Origin: Anaerolineales bacterium
Lineage (GTDB): Bacteria > Chloroflexota > Anaerolineae > Anaerolineales > Villigracilaceae
Direction: 5' to 3'
Length of the DNA stretch: 6,326 nucleotides
NCBI GenBank assembly: GCA_024763295.1
Contig: JANTFU010000139.1
Location: forward strand, 1 to 6,326
Part shown: positions 5,563-6,326 of the stretch, in pieces
Position numbering within the stretch: position 1 is the stretch's first letter
How the letters are laid out: each line of letters starts with the position of its first letter
Notes under the pieces: generated by a model
What the model was told of the DNA's origin: nothing
Seen by the model: only the letters and a program-made list of their open reading frames with translations
Databases searched by the model: none
Made by a program: the position numbers and the translations under genes

Positions 5563-5567
5563 CCTGA

Positions 5568-6326
5568 ATGGTTTTGCAGGAAATTACAAGCAATACAGAT
5601 TTTCATGAATACAGAAAAAACAAAAGTTATCAGCAGAAAATGATTGATTTACTTTCTGATGATTTAGATTTTCATGCTGAAAAAAGTAACGGACGGTCTC
5701 ATGGTTTTCACTCTTTTCCTGCTAAATTTCCGCCACAACTGCCTCGAAAATTTATCCAAGGCTTAACGCATAAAGGGGACATCGTTTTTGACCCGATGTC
5801 TGGCTCTGGTACGACAATGGTCGAAGCTGTAGCATTGGAACGGCAGGGAATTGGTTTTGATATTGATCCTTTGGCGTTGAAAATCTTCTCAACAAAAACA
5901 TATTCTCTGCCACCAGAAAGCATTCGAGACCTTTCGAATAAGCTTATCCATGATGCCCAAAGACTAATCCCTGAATCTCCGCTAGATGCTTTTTCGTCAC
6001 GCTGGGATAAGAAGACGCATAAATTTATTGATTATTGGTTTGATAAGAAAGCCCAATTGGAATTAGCTGCGTTAATGTTGCAAATAGAAAAAATAGAGGA
6101 TAAGCATTTGCGTGCTTTTTTTGAGTTGGCTTTTTCTGCAATTATTGTGACGAAATCAGGGGGTGTTTCCATGGCGCTTGATTTAGCGCATACAAGACCG
6201 CATCGCGCAAAAATTGTCATTGGGCGTGATGGTGAGAAAATCTTAAACGAAGAGGTGAGAGAAAGCAGAAAAGCTTTTGTTACGAAAAGGCTTCGACCGG
6301 TTTTTGATGAGTTCAGAAAACGCTGT
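5568..6326 (+). CDS. DNA amino-methyltransferase (N6-adenine/N4-cytosine type), 3' end cut by the window edge
   Basis: The first 253 residues of a probable SAM-dependent DNA methyltransferase; the frame is open to the window end. Visible motifs: HGFHSFPAKFPPQLP (residues 45-59), which commonly precedes the SAM site in N6/N4 methyltransferases; motif I FDPMSGSGTT (74-83); and GFDIDP (96-101) as the acidic motif after strand 2. The catalytic motif IV ([DNS]PP[YFW]) is not in the visible part and should lie just beyond the edge, so the base modified cannot be predicted. Residues 102-253 match no motif I recognise and may include target-recognition sequence. The gene is plainly more AT-rich than its neighbours (15 G+C of 60 at 5581-5640, against 38 of 60 at 1321-1380 in murJ), as expected of a transferred restriction-modification or defence gene. 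Whether a nuclease partner follows cannot be seen. Confidence 0.87.
   Translation, partial: MVLQEITSNTDFHEYRKNKSYQQKMIDLLSDDLDFHAEKSNGRSHGFHSFPAKFPPQLPRKFIQGLTHKGDIVFDPMSGSGTTMVEAVALERQGIGFDIDPLALKIFSTKTYSLPPESIRDLSNKLIHDAQRLIPESPLDAFSSRWDKKTHKFIDYWFDKKAQLELAALMLQIEKIEDKHLRAFFELAFSAIIVTKSGGVSMALDLAHTRPHRAKIVIGRDGEKILNEEVRESRKAFVTKRLRPVFDEFRKRC

Noticed and set aside
5901..5918. LPPE as a candidate catalytic motif IV of the methyltransferase
   Set aside because: Motif IV needs D/N/S before PP and an aromatic residue after it; LPPE has neither and lies too close to motif I for this architecture.

Overview
The window looks like chromosomal DNA of a bacterium, most probably a Chloroflexota member of the Anaerolineae type. 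This rests on the MurJ core sequence, on the single-TM protease with a Thr/Pro linker and a C-terminal beta-sandwich, and on the types of dispersed repeat present. It is an inference from family resemblance, not from a search.

Layout: (1) Positions 1-1449, minus strand, hold murJ, the lipid II flippase gene. Its 3' end runs off the left edge, and a palindromic repeat sits in frame inside it. (2) Positions 1450-1960 are a roughly 510-bp divergent intergenic region without a credible gene. It holds a cluster of GTTAA/TTAAC sites, a 14-bp perfect palindrome, a consensus -10 hexamer, and pieces of three dispersed-repeat types. (3) Positions 1961-5486, plus strand, hold three tightly packed genes: a short-chain dehydrogenase, a lipoprotein with two phospholipase D (HKD) motifs that overlaps it by 1 nt, and, 38 nt later, a membrane-anchored trypsin-like serine protease with a Ca-loop insert and a C-terminal beta-sandwich domain. 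(4) A weak hairpin and an extended -10 promoter separate these from an AT-rich DNA amino-methyltransferase gene (5568 to the right edge, incomplete).

Functional reading: MurJ serves peptidoglycan synthesis. The SDR is a cytosolic NAD(P)-dependent oxidoreductase. The PLD-like lipoprotein and the protease are predicted to act outside the membrane, so the trio may serve envelope or extracellular processing, though nothing in the sequence fixes a substrate. The methyltransferase differs in base composition and may begin a restriction-modification or other accessory island to the right of the window.

I found no clear new multi-gene system. The most unusual things are the in-frame palindromic element within murJ, the pile-up of repeat families in front of the three-gene unit, and the Cys-flanked EF-hand-like insert in the protease.
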